Assembly: GCA_021199865.1 (NCBI GenBank)
Contig: JAJQHG010000154.1
Coordinates: forward strand, 1 to 8,283
DNA length: 8,283 bases
Source: Methanosphaera sp.
GTDB lineage: Archaea > Methanobacteriota > Methanobacteria > Methanobacteriales > Methanobacteriaceae
Reading direction: 5' to 3'
Every line of letters starts with the position of its first letter. Position 1 is the stretch's first letter. Both the position numbers and the translations under genes were made by a program. Shown one piece after another: positions 6,699-8,283 of this stretch. The notes under the pieces were generated by a model. It was not told where the DNA came from. It did no database searches and worked only from the letters and a program-made list of their open reading frames with translations.

Positions 6699-6716
6699 CT
6701 ATATAAACTATATAAA
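6699..6716 (-). repeat. Tandem 9-bp repeat making two box A motifs
   Basis: CTATATAAA occurs twice back to back on the plus strand (6699-6707 and 6708-6716), giving two exact TTTATATA boxes on the minus strand. Both are too close to the TmcAL-like gene's ATG (6691) for normal spacing: a start from either would fall inside the coding region. They may be a duplicated element in the leader or compete for TBP. Confidence 0.4.
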
Positions 6717-6732
6717 AAGATATGTTAAACTT

Positions 6733-6740
6733 AATATAAA
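6733..6740 (-). promoter_or_regulatory. Candidate box A for the TmcAL-like/FKBP operon
   Basis: TTTATATT on the minus strand within a T-rich run. Spacing predicts a start near 6710 and a leader of about 19 nt that would hold the GTGAT ribosome binding site (6695-6699). It fits the start codon better than the two exact boxes nearer the gene. Confidence 0.4.
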
Positions 6741-6760
6741 AAACATGTCAAAAATAGTCT

Positions 6761-6796
6761 AAAAACATAACTATAGATAAAATAAAAGCATAACTA
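6761..6796 (+). repeat. 13-bp direct repeat upstream of pyrC
   Basis: AAAAACATAACTA (6761-6773) and AAAAGCATAACTA (6784-6796) match at 12 of 13 bases with a 23-bp period, close to two helical turns. The second copy ends 22 bp before the pyrC start, so it overlaps the expected promoter. It could be a pair of regulator sites. Confidence 0.4.
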
Positions 6797-6818
6797 CTAA
6801 TTAATAAGACAAAGGTGT

Positions 6819-8117
6819 GTGAAGAAAATAGGAAGTCTAATACTAAAAAATGCTAAATTAAGTAGTAACCAAGTAGCAAATATCATCATAGAAAATGGAA
6901 AAATAAAAGAGATAACAAAAACACTTCCAACATCCAATCAGAACAGTGATAAAATAATAGATCTAGAAGAGAAGTACGTGCTAGCAGGACTAATAGATCC
7001 ACACGTACACTTCAGAGACCCTGGACTAACACACAAAGAAAACTGGGAGACTGGATCAAAGGCAGCAGCACATGGAGGATATACCACAGTAATTGATATG
7101 CCAAACACCCTACCACAAACAGACACAAAAAAAGCATTCAAAGAAAAAAAAGATATAGCAACAAAAAAATCCTACGTAGACTTTGGACTACATGCAGGAG
7201 TAAAGAGTAAAAATGATGTGGATGAAATATTAGAAGAAAAACCTGCATCATACAAGATATTCATGGACTTATACACTGACCAACAACTAGACGAAATGTT
7301 TAGCTATATTAGTAATACAAATAAACCATTATCCCTACACTGTGAGGATAAAACCATAGTAGATAATAATATTAAACAACTACAAAAAAACCCCGATAAT
7401 GATAGAAATACAAAGGCATACTCTGAAGCTAGAAGTATCTTAGCAGAAGTAATGGCTGTAGATCATGCAATAGAATTAGCAATTAAATACAATCTAACTC
7501 TACACTTATGTCACATAACAAGTAAAACCGTACTAAAACTAATAGAACCAAAGAAATCAAGAGTAAACCTATCCATAGAAGCTACACCACACCATTTACT
7601 ACTAGATAATGAAACATATACTAAATATGGTGTAAAGGCAAAGACAAATCCACCGCTAAGACCAGCAGGATATAATATAACTATAGATGATCTAGATAAG
7701 TTTGATAATATAGGAACAGATCATGCTCCACACACATTAGAAGAGAAAGAAAAAACTACCTGGGAATCTGCTGCTGGAATACCAAACCTAGAAACAAGCC
7801 TAAAATTACTATTAACACAAGTAAATAACAAGAAAATAACACTACCAAGACTAGAACAACTAATGAGTACAAATCCTGCAAAGATATTTAACATTCCATC
7901 TAAAGGTCAAATAAAAGTAGGTAATGATGCAGACCTAGTAGTAATAGATATGAATAAAACAGGTAAAATAGATCTAGAAAACCTCTACACACAGGGAAAG
8001 TATACACCATTTGAAAACTATGAATACACAGGATCAAATGTAATGACAATAAAAAGAGGTGAAATAATATCAGAAGATGATGAAGTATACAAAACTCAGA
8101 ATAAATATATTTACTAA
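6819..8117 (+). CDS. pyrC: Dihydroorotase
   Basis: Zinc amidohydrolase that interconverts N-carbamoyl-L-aspartate and dihydroorotate, the third step of pyrimidine synthesis; cytosolic. The 432-residue length is normal for the class I enzyme. The composite beta domain forms residues 5-55 and the C-terminal end (NPAKIFNIPSKGQIKVGNDADLVVID). The TIM barrel carries DPHVHFRDPG at 60-69 (metal ligands His62 and His64, substrate-binding Arg66), DMPNT at 93-97, YKIFMD at 145-150 (Lys146/Asp150 region), SLHCED with His174, HLCHITS with His232, SIEATPHHL at 252-260, KTNPPLRP at 275-282, and GTDHAPH at 299-305 with catalytic Asp301. All catalytic residues are intact. The start is a GTG at 6819. The nearest upstream in-frame stop is at 6798, and no ATG lies near the N-terminus. 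AGGTG (6813-6817) is only 1 nt from the GTG. Codons favour A in the third position (ATA, CTA, ACA) more than in neighbouring genes. Confidence 0.96.
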   Translation: MKKIGSLILKNAKLSSNQVANIIIENGKIKEITKTLPTSNQNSDKIIDLEEKYVLAGLIDPHVHFRDPGLTHKENWETGSKAAAHGGYTTVIDMPNTLPQTDTKKAFKEKKDIATKKSYVDFGLHAGVKSKNDVDEILEEKPASYKIFMDLYTDQQLDEMFSYISNTNKPLSLHCEDKTIVDNNIKQLQKNPDNDRNTKAYSEARSILAEVMAVDHAIELAIKYNLTLHLCHITSKTVLKLIEPKKSRVNLSIEATPHHLLLDNETYTKYGVKAKTNPPLRPAGYNITIDDLDKFDNIGTDHAPHTLEEKEKTTWESAAGIPNLETSLKLLLTQVNNKKITLPRLEQLMSTNPAKIFNIPSKGQIKVGNDADLVVIDMNKTGKIDLENLYTQGKYTPFENYEYTGSNVMTIKRGEIISEDDEVYKTQNKYIY

Positions 8118-8156
8118 ACCCCTAAAAAATCTTTTTTTTATATAATAATTTTTTAA
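8118..8156 (+). terminator. T-run terminator of pyrC
   Basis: Directly after the TAA stop, ACCCCTAAAAAATC is followed by T8 (8132-8139) and then T6 (8149-8154). Two successive T tracts with no strong hairpin are typical of archaeal intrinsic termination. Confidence 0.65.
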
Positions 8157-8251
8157 GTCAATAAAAAACAATCTATAAACTTAACTTATAAATTTAGATT
8201 AAAATATTAAAAGTAGATATTATTAAATAAGAATAAAATTGATAAAAATAG

Positions 8252-8269
8252 TTTTTTTTTAAAAAAAAA
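8252..8269. repeat. 18-bp T9A9 palindrome
   Basis: Nine T followed by nine A, self-complementary over 18 bp, in the non-coding tail after pyrC. Each strand carries a T9 tract, so it could end transcription from either side. The 166 bp after pyrC hold no gene that I can see. Confidence 0.5.
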
Positions 8270-8283
8270 TATAGTGAAATATA

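Overview
The window looks like ordinary chromosome from a low-GC methanogenic archaeon of the order Methanobacteriales. My best guess is Methanosphaera or a close relative; Methanobrevibacter is the alternative. The evidence is a methanofuran-pathway decarboxylase (MfnA), an archaeal ribosomal protein L10e, a KEOPS Pcc1 subunit, a long archaeal FKBP, a PEP synthase, very AT-rich spacers with TTTATATA-like box A promoters, and GGAGG- or GTGAT-type ribosome binding sites. The genus is inferred from composition and gene content, not from a marker comparison.

Layout. Positions 1-1155 (minus) hold mfnA, which runs off the left edge a few codons short of its expected end. Positions 1294-3600 (minus) hold ppsA, and 3755-4240 (minus) hold rpl10e. 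These three lie head to tail. A 273-bp divergent spacer (4241-4513) carries candidate promoters for rpl10e and for the small plus-strand gene pcc1 (4514-4738), plus a perfect 16-bp palindrome just upstream of the pcc1 box A. pcc1 converges on a minus-strand pair that overlaps by 10 bp: a HIGH-family nucleotidyltransferase resembling bacterial TmcAL (5573-6691) followed by a long FKBP prolyl isomerase (4809-5582). A 127-bp divergent spacer with tandem box A-like repeats separates this pair from pyrC (6819-8117, plus). The window ends in 166 bp of non-coding, T-rich DNA with terminator-like T runs and an 18-bp T9A9 palindrome.

How the genes work together. Most are housekeeping genes for central metabolism and protein synthesis. 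PpsA supplies PEP for gluconeogenesis and PyrC makes dihydroorotate for pyrimidines. MfnA makes tyramine for methanofuran, and in some species beta-alanine for coenzyme A. L10e is part of the large ribosomal subunit and Pcc1 belongs to the complex that makes t6A on tRNA. FKBP acts as a folding helper. The TmcAL-like protein may also act on tRNA, which would give a loose translation theme to the middle of the window. No mobile element, CRISPR array, tRNA, rRNA or clearly foreign segment was seen. The most interesting item is the archaeal TmcAL-like gene, with its N-terminal extension and translational coupling to the FKBP.
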